From Bugula neritina (Eukaryota > Bryozoa > Gymnolaemata > Cheilostomatida > Bugulidae), in NCBI GenBank assembly GCA_964035545.1, contig OZ037771.1, positions 12,218,980 to 12,282,979 of the forward strand: a DNA stretch of 64,000 nucleotides, in the 5' to 3' direction. Of the stretch, positions 1-13,250 are shown in pieces. The notes under the pieces are model-generated. The model was not told the DNA's origin. It made no database searches and saw only the letters and a list, made by a program, of their open reading frames with translations. Within the stretch, counting starts at the first letter, position 1; the number at the start of each line of letters is the position of its first letter. Position numbers and translations under genes: made by a program.

Positions 1-806
1 AGGCTTTTTTCAGATTCTTGTTTAAAACTGTGATTCAGTTTAATTACTTTTACTAAGTTATTAGCATTTATCACTGTTATTATAATTTAGTTATATATGC
101 TAATTGTAAGCTTACTCATATTTCAATAACATATTTTGACAACTTTTCATTGAGTTTTAGTTCAAAGATAGATTAGTAACAACCCAAAAGCCAACCCAAA
201 TGTCAATTATCTAATAAAAAGAGTTGAAATTATCAAAGATAGCCTGAGTTTTGATTAAGTATTGAGGCTGACACTAAAACAGCAGCTTTTATATAACACA
301 TTGGCTCACCAACAAGAACCTTTTTAGCTTCAAAAAAACTACCTGGTGATCTTATACATATTACTGAAGATAATTATATTACAACAACAATAAAAGATAG
401 AAATTATATACTTGCATTGCAGGTATGCAGTAGTAACTTTTCCATGTCTTCACCATTTAGCTCCTTACCACAAAAGACTGTCAGTAAAACTTCTGTTAAC
501 CATTGGGCATATTTTAGCTAGCGCCCATTAATCAAAATTGACACTAATCTTGTGCAAATTTGTATCAAGAGGAGTATATCCTATATAACGCACTATTTAT
601 AATGTCTAATAGCTCAATGTCTGGTATTTTTGAACATATTTGCAACTAAAATATGTAAGTATAACACTTGTGTAAAATATTTCCCTTACTGAAATTTGAA
701 CTGCAGACTTCTGGCTTGTAAGCAATTGTGCTAGCCGTTGAGCAGCTGGACAATTATGTGTTGTTGGAGAAATGCATTCCTAAAATTCATATGAGCAATG
801 TAAAAG
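1..806. other. Unassigned AT-rich DNA
   Basis: No long frame, RNA gene or repeat boundary was recognised up to the hAT-like element's target duplication. Confidence 0.5.
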
Positions 807-814
807 GTGTAGAG

Positions 815-2909
815 CAGGGATGGGCAAATGGCGGCCCGCGGGCCACATCAGGCCCTTCTACTGTTTTAATCAGGCCCTCAGCCAATCACTAGCAATTCTA
901 ATAATGTATGTACTAAGCAACACTGTCCAATCATGAACATAACTCATGAGAAGATTCTGGCCAATGCATAGCTGCTGTAACTAATGATCACGCTTCAGTG
1001 AGCACAATTATAGCAGTATTACAATTTGAGTTATGTGATATCCATGCTGCAGCAGATCAATTTATCACTTTGCTGCTGCAACAACAACATATAGCTTTTA
1101 CACTTCACCAGTAACCAGTGAGAAGTACCCTTCAATAACTAAACTGGGACTAAGAGTACTGAGCATATTTGGTTATACTTATAAATTTGAATGCATGTTT
1201 TCTAGCATGAACCATATAAAAATAGTAATAGAACACGCTCACCAATGGGCATCTGCAAGATTTGCTTCGAGTAGCCACACATGAACCCATTACTAGCAGT
1301 GACATTAGTGCTATTATGGCTAACAAAAGTGTTTTTCATACTTCTCACTAATTCCAGTACTATAAGTGTACCCAATATATTATTTGCTGCTTTCTTGCTT
1401 AGGAAACTATATACAACTTGTTGTTAAATTAATAAACTGTCATATCTTTTGTATTCTGCATCTACAAGCTACTTTCAGCCCAGGAAACTGGAAAAAAGCA
1501 ATTTATATATGCACTTAGTAATGCAGCATTGTAGGGGTAAGGGGGGGAGCACAACAGTCATAGGGGTACGAAAAGCTGGCCAAATTGTGAGAGAACTTAT
1601 TAACTTAGAGTTGCAGTTTTTTTTAATAAAAAGGTATTGACATAATTATTCAGCCCTTGTAGTTTCAACACTTGCGGAGGATACATGTTGAAGAGGCAAG
1701 TCAAAAACTGTTTTTACTTACTTTTTTGTAAATTTTTGAAGATGTCGTTAAAGCTTTATAACTTTTTACACTGAAAGGTAACAAGCCTAGATTTTACTGA
1801 TATTGTTGCCATTAATTTTCTCTACATTGCTTATCTAGTATAACAGCAAACTCTAAAATAAATTTTCCTTTAGCCATATTTATTTTCAACTTGGCCACAT
1901 GGGGCACAATGGGCCACCTGATCATTGCACCCTGATCACTGTTATTAATTTGTTTGCCCAAAGAGTTAGATGAAATGTTACTAAAATCTATAGATATAAC
2001 CATTTCTGACCTTTTTGTAAAATATCAAAAGATATTATGGTAAGACTACCAAACTACAAGGTGAAGCTCCCCTAATATATACATCTGGTGAGGTTATAGC
2101 TTTGTCATTTGATACATAATACAAAACACTCTGCTGTTGCTACTATAGTGGATAGTCATGATATTCATTATACATTATATCATTGAGGGAATATACATGT
2201 ATTTGACTAAAATAAATTGCGATTTGCTCATTTCCTACCCTCCCTTTCTGTGCTTTAGTCACAAACCTCAGCCATGCACCTTAGCTACAGTTCATAGAAA
2301 AAAGTCCACTCGGAATTTTGTAGTACATGTTACTGAAATCTTTTCTAATGAAAGTTCCTGTGAAGTGGAAATAGAAAAAAACATTTTTATTTCTAAACAG
2401 TAATGATAATGAGTGATGTACGTTTGACTTTGTCTCCCCTGCTATCCGTGGTGGCAAAAACTGTACAGCTAAAACATGATTTTTGCTATAGATCTGAAAG
2501 AATATTTTTATTTATTTTTAATATTGAAAAAATAAAGATCAGATGCAACCAAATCAGCAAAGTTTCAATATATTTGTTGTGTCCCACCCAGTGGTCCATT
2601 GTACCCTGGTACCGGGCACAATGGGCCATTTTTTTGACATGAAAATTTCCTTATTCTGAAAGTTGTGAAAGAGATAGAAACAACCAACTGATACCTATAA
2701 CAGACAACAGATGCGGCATTTATACTAGAAATTATTGAACTAGTAACTTGAAAAACAGACAAATAAGAGCGAAAAATTCAAAATTCGGCTCGTTGTGGCC
2801 TCCCCCCCTGTTACCCTTATACCTTGAATTTACAACGAACAAACCTGGCCCTTCTTACGCCTTAAATCTTGAGATCTGGCCCTATTTCGAAAACATTTGC
2901 CCATCCCTG
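815..2909. mobile_element. hAT-like DNA transposon, 2,095 bp, non-autonomous
   Basis: The terminal inverted repeats CAGGGATGGGCAAATG are exact over 16 bp at both ends. The element is flanked by a perfect 8-bp duplication GTGTAGAG (807-814 and 2910-2917). CAGGG ends with 8-bp duplications define hAT elements. The left end continues GGCGGCCCGCGGGCCACAT, typical of widespread hAT/Zaphod-like ends. The interior has no frame above about 80 residues and no transposase motif. The phrase gggcacaatgggcca occurs internally at about 1902 and 2615. Confidence 0.93.
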
Positions 2910-3429
2910 GTGTAGAGTGTGAAATACAACTTATGGCAGTGAAACAGCCAAACAAACCGCAACAAAGATAAGACCTGTAATTATCAATAAAAACCGATAT
3001 ACCTATGTGAAGAGTAACCCCGAAAGTGATGTAGCATTCTGTCAAAAAAAACCTCAAGCATGGATTAATTAGACCTCAATATTAAGTCTTGAAATAGCTG
3101 ATATTTGCAGATGCATGTATCTAAAAAATACAAACGTTTCAGTTAGTTGAATATAAATAGATATAAGTCGTATGTAATGACAAGGATGGGCTTCCGGTTA
3201 ACCATTGCTTCAAAGAAAATGTATAGAATTTGACAAAAGAATCAGGCTTAAACAAAAAAGTGGCTAAGGGCACAGATTATACTACATTGATGAAAATTGT
3301 AGGTCGATGAAAATTTGGTTTCAGCCAATGAAGAACGGAAACATCTGATGAAGTATGGGTTTGAAACGAAAGATCCAGTACCATATTTTGATAATGAGGA
3401 CTAGAATTTTAGACTATACCTGCCATAGT

Positions 3430-4390
3430 ATAGAAAATCAATCTATACCAGCATTCCGCTTGTCTGACTTTGTCTAAGCATCTATAACAACATATAGTTT
3501 GTGTTAAACAGCTATTACTTTTCACTTGCTCTTTTGCTATAGTGGTTCTGTTATACACCAGTAGTCTAATCTAAGTAGTGTTGCCCTTTCTTGAGACTCC
3601 GCATGTGGCAGGCAAACATATCTAATATTTTAGTGCTTCCTACGGTCTGCACCTAGACAGCCAATCAATTTAATCTCTTCACCTGAAAGCCTGCGTCTTG
3701 CATATAGTTAGTAATGTTTAGAAAATTGCTAATTGCTGTGTTCTATAAGAGTTATAAAGTGTTAGCTAAGTAAACATAAGGTAATGGGTTCAAACCGCTG
3801 TGAAGGCCATTGGTGAAGTTAGAAAGAGCATCCAGTCATAGTTGCTCTTCTGCCTCATCTAAATAAATCTATAGCCTATTTTAAAAGACCCTGTCTATCA
3901 GGGGTTCTCACAAAGATAGTGACTATAAACTTGAGTGAGTGAGTTTACAGAATTGATAATTCTATATGCAGCCAAACTTCATTGTATAATATCAAGGTTT
4001 TTTTGAAGAACAATGTAGGTAAAATGTATTGATATAGATTAGCAGTAAACACCTTTTTTGTTGGGCAGTTAAAATTAGTATTCAAAAGGCCTAATCGTTC
4101 TCAGCATGTATTTCTGCATTGTATTTCTTAGCTCGTTGAAGAATTGAATAAAGATATTACACTGAATATTTTACCGATAGTGACAATGAGTTATCTGAAA
4201 TAAAAGTATAAGCGTGATACAATCGGTTGCTATCGTTCGGTCCAATTAATAAAAGGGATTTTCAGATTGGAATAAATCAATCTTGTTCTAAATTGGTTAG
4301 GTTCATTCTAAGTAGATCAATGTTAGATTGTGTTTTTGTTTAGCAATTGCAGATTGGCAAAATGTATTTCAAGAAACTTTGTATACTCAC
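3430..4390. repeat. Diverged dispersed repeat, copy A
   Basis: Partner of 50885-51545 in the same orientation, with ordered anchors at 3480 (tctaagcatctata), 3545 (gttctgttatacaccagtagtct), 3681 (cacctgaaagcctg), 4072 (aaaattagtattca), 4258 (gattttcagattgg) and 4306 (tctaagta, then gtttagcaattgcagattggc). A SINE is nested at about 3750-3935. Faint similarity may extend to about 5180. Confidence 0.65.
3750..3935 (+). mobile_element. tRNA-derived SINE
   Basis: A decayed head (gtgttagctaagtaaacat, then the B-box-like GGGTTCAAACCGC) is followed by the body GAAGGCCATTGGTGAAG, AGAGCATCCAGTCATAG, TATCAGGGGTTCTCACA and the TATAAACTTGAG end. The body repeats in antisense at 20519-20655. A GCATCCAGTCATA-type core is one I recall from cephalopod and other lophotrochozoan SINEs. 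Confidence 0.72.
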
Positions 4391-5284
4391 ATCTAGTATT
4401 TTACTCTTCATATCTATTGTTGAATTTCTTCTATTTAAACTGTGAAGTGCAGATGATAAATTCTTGCATGTGTTTGGCTTTAATGAATTGTCCACATGCA
4501 GGACCCCAATTGTACATATATTTATGGTTTATGCACAAAGAAGACAGACTACTTTTTTTATTTTATTGAAAACTTTTTCATTTTTTAAAAGAACCCTCTT
4601 TTTAATTAAACAATATGAAATTCATTAGTTTAATTTTTTTCAACAGAATGGTATTTGGCTAAAATGCCTCATGTGTGCTATTTTTAGAGAAGGCAAATCT
4701 TATTTCAAGTTTCAAAAAATAATTGCATATTTTACTATAATATCCTTGCATTTTATTATCAACTTACATAAATTTTGCTTTTCTTGTAAATCCAATATAC
4801 TTGGAATTTAAGCTGTGATAGTCTGCATTTTAAACTTTTGATTTTCAAATTTGAGTATTCTGTTCATAGCTGGTTATACAATTTTGCATTTGCAAGCTTT
4901 TTGCAGTGTGTTTTAGCAATTTTTCAAGTATAAAAATATTTTTGCCATAAGCAAAAAGGCAATATACTATATGTACTATGTAGTCCTTTAAATTAGTGTA
5001 ATTATGTTTTACTCATCTGTAATGTCAAAAGTTCAAATGCTACGAAACGTTGGTTTTATTTTTGATCTTGTTTTAGCATTTCTCTTTTAAACCATTCAGC
5101 TGCTATACATTATTGTTGCTCAAGAAAATTAATTTTTAAAGTTGTCTGCTCTCTTTAGTAATTAGTTTTTTAGTTTTTAACCAACATCTTAAATATCATT
5201 GTCAACCAAGTGCATGGTTGCAGGCTACATAACTTAATCAGTATCTGGAATGTAAATGAGTACTCGTAACCGATTTATAGTTAT

Positions 5285-6180
5285 GGGTCATTCCACGCCA
5301 ACTCAACAAGGCCAAACCCGACCCATCTCGAATTTTTTCTAAATTTTAGTATAGTATTCCAAAACATGTCTAATAAAAAATATCAAATATTTGCCCTTAA
5401 TTCCTAATATGTTTTGTGGTTATGATACTTTTTGTGAGCAAAAGTTGGTAAAAAATTGAAACTTCTTCCATGGGTTTCGGCACCGAAGGTCAACTTCATG
5501 GATTTGTATCTCAGAAACGATTTAAGACAAACCTTCCATACTTTTATGAATGAAAGTTCTACATGATTTTTATTTCATTAAAGTAAATAAATTTGCCACA
5601 AGTGTTGAGAAAAGATTTCTGTTGCATTACGTTTTTAGGTCAAACGTTTGGTCATTTTTCAAAATCGTCAATTTTCCAGCACTTCAAACTCACATTTTAC
5701 AAAGAGCTATAATCTTGATACTTTTAGCATTTAAAACTATATTATATATATTACATTAAAAAAGTTTCAGCTTTTTACTCGCATAAGTTTCATCACAATT
5801 TCGTGCTAAAATCCTAAATTTTTTAAATTATGCACTATTTCATGACGAGAAAATCAATGATGGTATGAATGATTTTTTTTAAATAGTTTTAATTTAAAGA
5901 TGTTGGTATATAGTATACTATATTAAAAACTGAGTATTTGTATATTGTTCTTTCATAGAACAATTTTGGATTTAATTGACGCATTTTTTCGATTTTTGCC
6001 TATTTTGAAAACTACACTTTATACAGTTGCTGAAACATGCAAAAAGTCATAGAAAATACCAAGATTGTTTACATATTATCTGCAATCATTTTCATGACAT
6101 TTAAATTTAATTTGGATATCAGTAATCATGGTACTTCATAAGATTGATTGAGATGGGTTCATTTTAAAAAACCGGTAAAC
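5285..6180 (+). repeat. 0.9-kb dispersed repeat, copy 1
   Basis: It begins GGGTCATTCCACGCCAACTC and ends near AACCGGTAAAC; the boundaries come from comparison with the inverted copy at 26396-30941. It is AT-rich with no long ORF. One GC-containing line (gggtttcggcaccgaaggtcaactt) is conserved in both copies. There are no clear terminal inverted repeats. The type is unknown; it is possibly a non-autonomous element. Confidence 0.88.
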
Positions 6181-8356
6181 TGCTAGAATTTAAAAGCACA
6201 ATAGATTTAAATCTAGTAATTAATAGAAAAAGAACATTATTACAATTATCACTTGTGGGTTTATATGTATATTTTTTATTTCTCAAAGAATTAATGTTTG
6301 CATATTGTTTTCTCATGAGTAAATATTCGACTAAATTAATGTATTTTGTCATGCTGCCACTTGATAGGTTCCATGCTTTCAGTATTCTCATTATTCTTTG
6401 CCCTTTCATTTGTACCCCCTCACTTGCTCCCCATGCACCACTCCTCATGCACTCCTATATACATACATATGCACGCACACACGCACACACGCACACACGC
6501 ACACACGCACACACGCGAATATTCTTTTTCCTTTACCAAACAATCAGCACCCTGCTCCGACCTGTAAATTTATCAAGCAGAGATACCTTAACGAAGCATA
6601 CTGACAAAATGTATTTTATTATTAGCAAGCCAGCAAAACTGAGAGAGTCGGTTTTTTACAGGGTGGGTGTGTGCGTGTGTGCAGGCGAGTGTATCCGTGT
6701 GTGAACTTTTACAGGATGAAGGTAAGAGATGATGGGTGGCTGAGGTTGTGAGTGAGTGAGTGAAGGATGGAGTGAAGTAGAGATGCGGGCTTTAGCAATT
6801 GTTTCTTCAACTATGTATATAGTAAATTAGACAAAAAATTCTCAATTTCTTAATAAACCAGAAAATCTTACGTAAATGTTGCAATTTACGTATTCAAGTG
6901 CATAGGCATAAAATTCCAGTATATCTATTATCCTATACCACTATAGAAGTCGTAGAGAACTTCGGGTCAATCAGTGGTAACCGGCTTTGTATTGAGTTAT
7001 ATAGAAATGGTCATCAATGTTCGCCTAACGAGGCGCAATCATTTTGAGTAATTGATTGGCTGTAGCTACAGCCAGTTTAATTTCATTGGCTAGGTGATGA
7101 TTATAGCAATTAGAACAAGTGGTGGATAGAGTTAGGGGTGATATCAATACAGATATTCCTAGCAGTAACTGTATTCTGAAAAAATATTTTCTTCCAAAAT
7201 ATTTCAAAAGCTATGAGTTATAAATAAAAATTAACAAAATTTATTACTTTTGAATAAAAAACCTCAACAGATGCAGGTTTGACTTTTTGATATAGATCCA
7301 CTCCTTTTAGACTTTGTTCTAGAGAAAGGCTCATATCACTGTATCTATTGGATAAGAACTTAGTCTTATAGTTTTACTTGAAGCATAATTGTCTTCTCAC
7401 TCTATTTCAATTCATATAAATTTAAAACTCCTTGAATCTATCTGCATGATTGAAGCATAATTGTCTTCTCATTAAATAATAGTTTTGCAGACTGAATGCC
7501 ACCATAATTCATACACTCTTGTAAAAAATTAAAATGTTATAAATGTTTTTGGTTTATTAATATAAATTAATCTCAAACTATTTTATGTAAAAAACAATTT
7601 TCAAGCTGATGAAAGAAAATATAATTTTTAAGAAATATATATAATATCATTATGTATAAATAATTTTTGGTATATGAATAAATGTAGAACAATATTGCAT
7701 ATGGAAAGCTTTATAATGCCAAAAAATTCAATTTCAATAGTAATTTATTTGCTTGTAAAAATTAATTTTTTTCTTGTTTTACTATACTTTTAACAGTTGT
7801 ACAGGCACAGGTAACCTATCTATTTCACACCTATAAATGCACATATAAATTTATTACGTAGAATTTAGAAAATGAGCAAATAGCACAGATGAAAATTGAG
7901 TCGGCCTATATAATTTTTGACGTTTTAGTAAATATCTGTAACCCATTGAAATACAACACTATAGTAAAATTTGTGTCACATTTGAGTTAAAATCTTGCAT
8001 TCATGCATGCTATTTAAAATATATGAATATAATTTAATATTTTTGATTAGTAGGAACTATACATGTGCACCATTTTTTGCTATGCTATGCAATTTATTAT
8101 CGCATACCATTTATTTGCAATAAAATAACTTATAACACTTTTTTATCCTATAGAATAATATTTATTAGTCTGCACTTGCATAACAAACCTTTGTGACTAT
8201 TTCGCCATGCCATACGCCATGCATATAAACTAACACATTAATTCATGGCACATATCGAAATAGACTGCAGTCGATTTCAGTATTGCCATGTTGTTTTCTT
8301 GCACAGACATCCACACGCATGCCCGAACATGAACATGAGCAAGCATATATACTTCT
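6181..8356. other. Unassigned AT-rich DNA with microsatellites
   Basis: Apart from the CA/CG microsatellites and an internal echo (gaagcataattgtcttctca at about 7380 and 7452), nothing is supported. Confidence 0.5.
6463..6516. repeat. (CACACG)n microsatellite
   Basis: About eight units of ACACGC after atacatatgcacgc. A second GT-rich patch lies at 6662-6703 (gtgggtgtgtgcgtgtgtgc). The overlapping plus-strand frames in this area are repeat artefacts. Confidence 0.92.
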
Positions 8357-8551
8357 CTACTGCTCTTATCTTAAAATTATAGCTTATTCAATTGTTGAAA
8401 TATTTATACAGTTAATAATTAAAGGGGTGAGCCCACCATCTGTTGTTTAGCCTCAGCATCACAACTCTATAAAGGCTGCTAATTCACTAAATACCATTTA
8501 GTGAATTAGCTGCCCCTATAATAGAGTTGTAATATGCTGAGGCTAAACAAC
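8357..8551 (+). mobile_element. Hairpin MITE, copy 1
   Basis: 8442-8551 is an imperfect palindrome (gttgtttagcctcagcat and, at the far end, atgctgaggctaaacaac) with arms of about 50 bp meeting near 8495. The preceding 85 bp (8357-8441) is shared with the inverted copy at 13114-13250, so the mobile unit is larger than the hairpin. Confidence 0.85.
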
Positions 8552-11500
8552 ATTTGCAAAGATTTAACTTAAAATACATGTTTGCAACCACATACAGGTA
8601 TTGGCAGATACTAAAAAAAACATTGAGCAACATATGCTTTTAGGAGTTGCATTATCAACTTCTTCCTCAACATCATTAAAAATATATCATCGAAAGAAGA
8701 CAATTTTGGCTTTGTGTTTTCTATATATTTATTATTATTACTATTATAGGTCCTAGATATGCACACACACACGAGCGCCACACGTCTATATACATATATA
8801 TAATATAATAATATATAATCTAATACAATATAAGCATGATTTATTATTTTTAAAACTTTTTTCCTTGAACTGCTATAGATGCATTTTTTGACTTAATTGA
8901 TGGTTACTGCAATTTCAAAGTTAACAGATAAAGCATTTTAAAAGATTACTCTTCATGTTTTCTGCAAAGAGCATGAAAAACTGAGGTAAATATTATAGCG
9001 CGCTGCATATAAATGGAAAAATAAGTATGAAAAGATAAAGAAACTTATGTTCTCCAATATACTTTTTTAATTTTTTTCAAAAGCCAATCCATGTTTAAGT
9101 TATCGCTTGTTGAAAAACATAGTCCTCCTTCCACATTCTTTCTAATTTATACGCTCCTGGCTTGTATTGTATCTTAATATACTGTAGTTGAGTGCTTCTT
9201 AGTTTCGATTCACCAACTTTGCTTACACTTCACAAGTGCCAGTGCAGCTGGCTCAAAAGCTAAATGTTATAAACTTTCTGCTAAAACCCTATCTTATATT
9301 CCTAGGCTGGTTGGCCTAAATAAAACAATTGTCAAATCATGATTTCTTGTTTTAGGAATCTATACTCTATTCCAACCTGCTGCCTAGCTAGTTCTATTTT
9401 CTTATCATAATCTTTGATGTAATTACTGAAATGGCGTGATACATTTTTTTGGCAACCATCCGAGTTGCAGTAATGGTACCTATAATATATTATTATCATT
9501 ATAATATATTATAATATAGTATCATGTGTTTTTTATTATATTGCATAATATATATTTTATTATGGTTGTTGCGCAAACAAGTGCAATTAACCTGGTTTTT
9601 AAAATGTACCTCTAAATTATCAGAATATTAGTTTAGATATTTTCATGGTTTGTTAGGTAAACCTAAAAAAAGAGGCTGTATTCCCAAAGTAAAGGGTGTT
9701 GAACTATGAACTATATTAGATTAGCCACTCTGCTACCAAGTGCATCAGTATAACATATGGCTAGCTGTAATGATTTGTCTCCTGTGGCTGGCTGTGATAT
9801 GTTAACTTGGCCAACTTCCAAGAGTTCAAAATTGGAGCAATTATTCGAGAGGTTAGTTATATACACACTGCAGAGAGCCAGTACGTGGTCATACTAACCT
9901 TGCTATTATCAGTACTTATTACAATTGCCAATTGGGGTAGGCTACCAACACCAAATTTTGCTCCATAATATACCTTAAACACAATGCAGCAACATAATTT
10001 TTAGTTTCAAATTACATTGCCACCCTTACAGGAGCTGTGGGCTTCATAAACATTCATATGATTAGAGAGTTATGCTATAGGCCCTATAACTGTGCTAGTG
10101 TATGAATAAAAAACACACCATTGTCAAAGTTTACTTCAAGTATGCTGTTTTCCAAAAACTCAGTATTGTCCATCACTCTTTTGCATACAAATACTTATAT
10201 GTAATAACATACAGTTTAAGTTTTATTTTGGAGCACATCTGCAAACTCTACAATAATAGGCAAGAGCATGCTTTACCAGTCTATTTCAGACCTGTTTTTT
10301 TAGCTAGTAATATGCAAGCTACTAATTTTTTCAATTTTTGGGTTATTTGTTCAAAACCATTAGCTTTGCTAGTAACCTGAAGCTATTGCAACAGGTTATC
10401 AAAATAGCTAGCCACTGCTAGTCAACATTAATTAACAGCCTAATGATTATAACCCATATTTTGAGGCTCTAAATATTTATGTAATGATATTCTCTAATAC
10501 AGTGCATATCAAATTCATGATGGCTGTGTGGTCCAGAGGTTAAAGGCGCCAATGATGTGTTGGTTGGTCGGGTTCAACCCTACTCCGTGGCAATTTTTTT
10601 CTGTCAACTTATGCAAACTTATGCATAATAAATATGGCTATTTTGAAATATTATTATTCAACAATAGGACAACATACATGCATACTAATTAGATACTGAA
10701 CATTGGGCTAAACCTTAAATTGATTTTATGGAATACAATGTACTTAAAATAATCATCTGTGAATTAGAGAAACTGAAAGTGTACCTGCTGCACTATAGAC
10801 AGACCTTTACTGACAAGACTGCAAAGTGAAGTGATTTAGCTGAAATTAACTCTGCCAAACAAACGAAGAACTAACTATGTTTTGCTGAGGCATTTTCAAC
10901 AGATTGTAACATGGTGAGAAGATGCAACTAAGTGCTAATGTAAAATAGGGAACATTATATTGGCAGAAATCCAATTTATTGCCAATTTGTGCGAGAGGGT
11001 ACTATATGTTATTGTGATAGCGCGCAGAGCAGCAAACGCACTAGGAACGTTATAATTAGTCACAGGAGCGTAGCTAGAACCACCATATAAAGAATTAAGA
11101 TAATTGCAGTGAAACTTGAAAAATGGTGTACGTTTTGACCAAATTGTGAAGAGCATAAACAGAATTTCGAAAAACAAAGAAAGTATATTAGAGAAAACAT
11201 ATCAAGGAATGTCAAGTTTGAATTTTAGACTATAAAATGAACTCCCTGTGCTACAGCAGTGGAACATGGAGGGTGTAAAATTTTACTTTTAGCAGAGTTT
11301 ATCAGCAAACCAGTAAGGTAGAGTACATACACCTACATATAATGTTGTTAGGAGTGATATACTTGTGTACATCATGATTATAATTAATAAACACTTGTGA
11401 TCAAGCTATATATACAAATATACACTGCAAGATGCTCACATGTTAGCTTAGTAGTCTTTATAGTTCATAATGTACAAGTGGCTACAGCTGTCCAGCTTAC

Positions 11501-13113
11501 TAATCCAGTGATCGTTGCTCTGTAGTTTATATAATATGCTTTATACAACAGTTAATTAGCTGTTATGCCCATGCATGAAAGATATATTTGAGGTTTCTCT
11601 ATATTGTCCTAAACACTAATATGTTACACATGGCACATGATTTCTGAGTTCTGATGTCCCCCCCCATTTTATTAATCTCTATTTATTATAGTCAGTCATT
11701 ATTATAGTCAAATATTTCAAGTTTTCTAACTTGCAATATAGTGGAGCAAGAAAGCCAATGTGATTGGGTATATAAATATAATTTAACAAAAGGTATGTTG
11801 GCTTAAAATTGTCTGTTATGAAGCAGTTGAAATATATAAATGTATTTTTTTCCTATAATACAACAAAATGCTGCACATCCTGTCATTGTAACTACAATTC
11901 AAGAAAGCAAAATACACTTTAACTCATTTAAATATACTTATATATACATTTGCTTTGCAACAAAACAAACAATGCTCTTTTCGAAGCAGATACCTCTTGA
12001 GACATACATTTTTAACGCACTCACATATAATAACTATGAACTAGGAATTATATACAGCTCTAAACTGTAAATAATATATAGAAAAAAGTATCCTATATGT
12101 ACGTATAAATATAATCATGTCGTTAGTGGAATATAATTTACATTGCCTAACTATATTATAAGTATGTTGCATGATACTTAATTGTTATGATTTTGGTATT
12201 AGTTGCAAGCAACTTTTGCCAGATCCAATTTAATAATATAAATAAACATTATGTTAGGGCTTTACAATTCACACTTTTTGTATTAAAGTTATGATCTACA
12301 TGCATAAGTGTTCATGCTAAGGATGACTTCAACTATTCATCTAAGACAATTAAACAAGCTTTTAAATTGAAATTTCGCTTTGTGGCATGTTTTTCATCTC
12401 GTCAATTTCATCATTAAAATAGGAATTAGATATTATATTAAGTGCAAACTTTCATAATTGTAAGCTGATCACTATAGCACTTGGAGTATTCATGACTTTC
12501 ATCATTCCAAAACCATTCACTATAGCAAATTTATGTTCTGAAACCTACTAGCAGTTGCTGGCATGGGCTACTTGGATGCGTTACTCAAGTGGTGAGAGCA
12601 TTGTGTGAACTAATTAACAGCTATGTGCAATTCCTATTCAGATTTTATTACCAACACTTGTTGCTGCTATTATCATTTGCGGTTGCTTCATTAAATAGGT
12701 TGTCTGGAAATTCACTTATTGCTATAGTAAGTATGTACATGCTATAACTGGAGAACTAGTATATCTTCATACAGCAATTATATTATGGCTGGCCAAGCAT
12801 TGATCAACCTTTATCAACAGCTCCTCCATTTCTGCAAGTGCACATCAAAATGTACATCACAAATCAATGTTTTATAAACTAAAATGTCAAAGCACATTAT
12901 AGCATCAGAGTTCATGCTGCAGTGGGTCACCAACATGTAAACTGGGCAAGTGGCTGAGCCAGCAGTTTATAATATCAGTATATTCATTATGCTTTGAACT
13001 ATAAAATCTTAGCTAGAACTTTATTATAGCTTTTTGACTTTAAAAAATTCAAGCTGCACATGTTAAACTAAGATGTAGTCATACCAGTTATGTAAACATA
13101 AACTAGAATAACC
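8552..13113. other. Unassigned DNA between the two hairpin-MITE copies
   Basis: Contains the tRNA-like sequence at 10518-10600 and short TA-rich palindromes near 9480-9560. Frames at 10102-10380 and 11840-12070 have no protein character. Confidence 0.5.
10518..10600 (+). mobile_element. tRNA-like SINE head or tRNA pseudogene
   Basis: TGGTCCAGAGGTTAAAGGCGC (A-box-like) and GGGTTCAACCCTACTCC (B-box-like) are spaced as in a tRNA. It is followed by a T-run and ordinary AT-rich DNA. The putative acceptor arms do not pair, so a working tRNA gene is unlikely. Confidence 0.5.
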
Positions 13114-13250
13114 TGGTATTTAGTGAATTAGCAGCTTCTATAGAGTTGTGATGCTGAGGCTAAACAGCAGATGATGGGCTCACCCCTTTAATTATTAACT
13201 GTAAATATTTCAACAATTGAAAGCTGTAATTTTTATAAGAGCAATAGAAA
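13114..13250 (-). mobile_element. Hairpin-MITE sequence, inverted copy
   Basis: The reverse complement matches 8357-8495 at roughly 90%: TTGTTGAAATATTTA, CAGTTAATAATTAAAGGGG, TGAGCCCA.CATCTG, TTTAGCCTCAGCATCACAAC, CTAATTCACTAAATACC. Only one arm of the hairpin is present here; the second arm seen at 8505-8551 is absent. Confidence 0.88.

Noticed and set aside
6255-6704. 149-residue plus frame and two overlapping frames
   Set aside because: They run through the CACACG microsatellite (His-Thr-Arg runs) with no start, splice or domain support.
10518-10600. Functional tRNA gene
   Set aside because: A and B boxes are recognisable but the acceptor stem does not pair; better called a SINE head or pseudogene.
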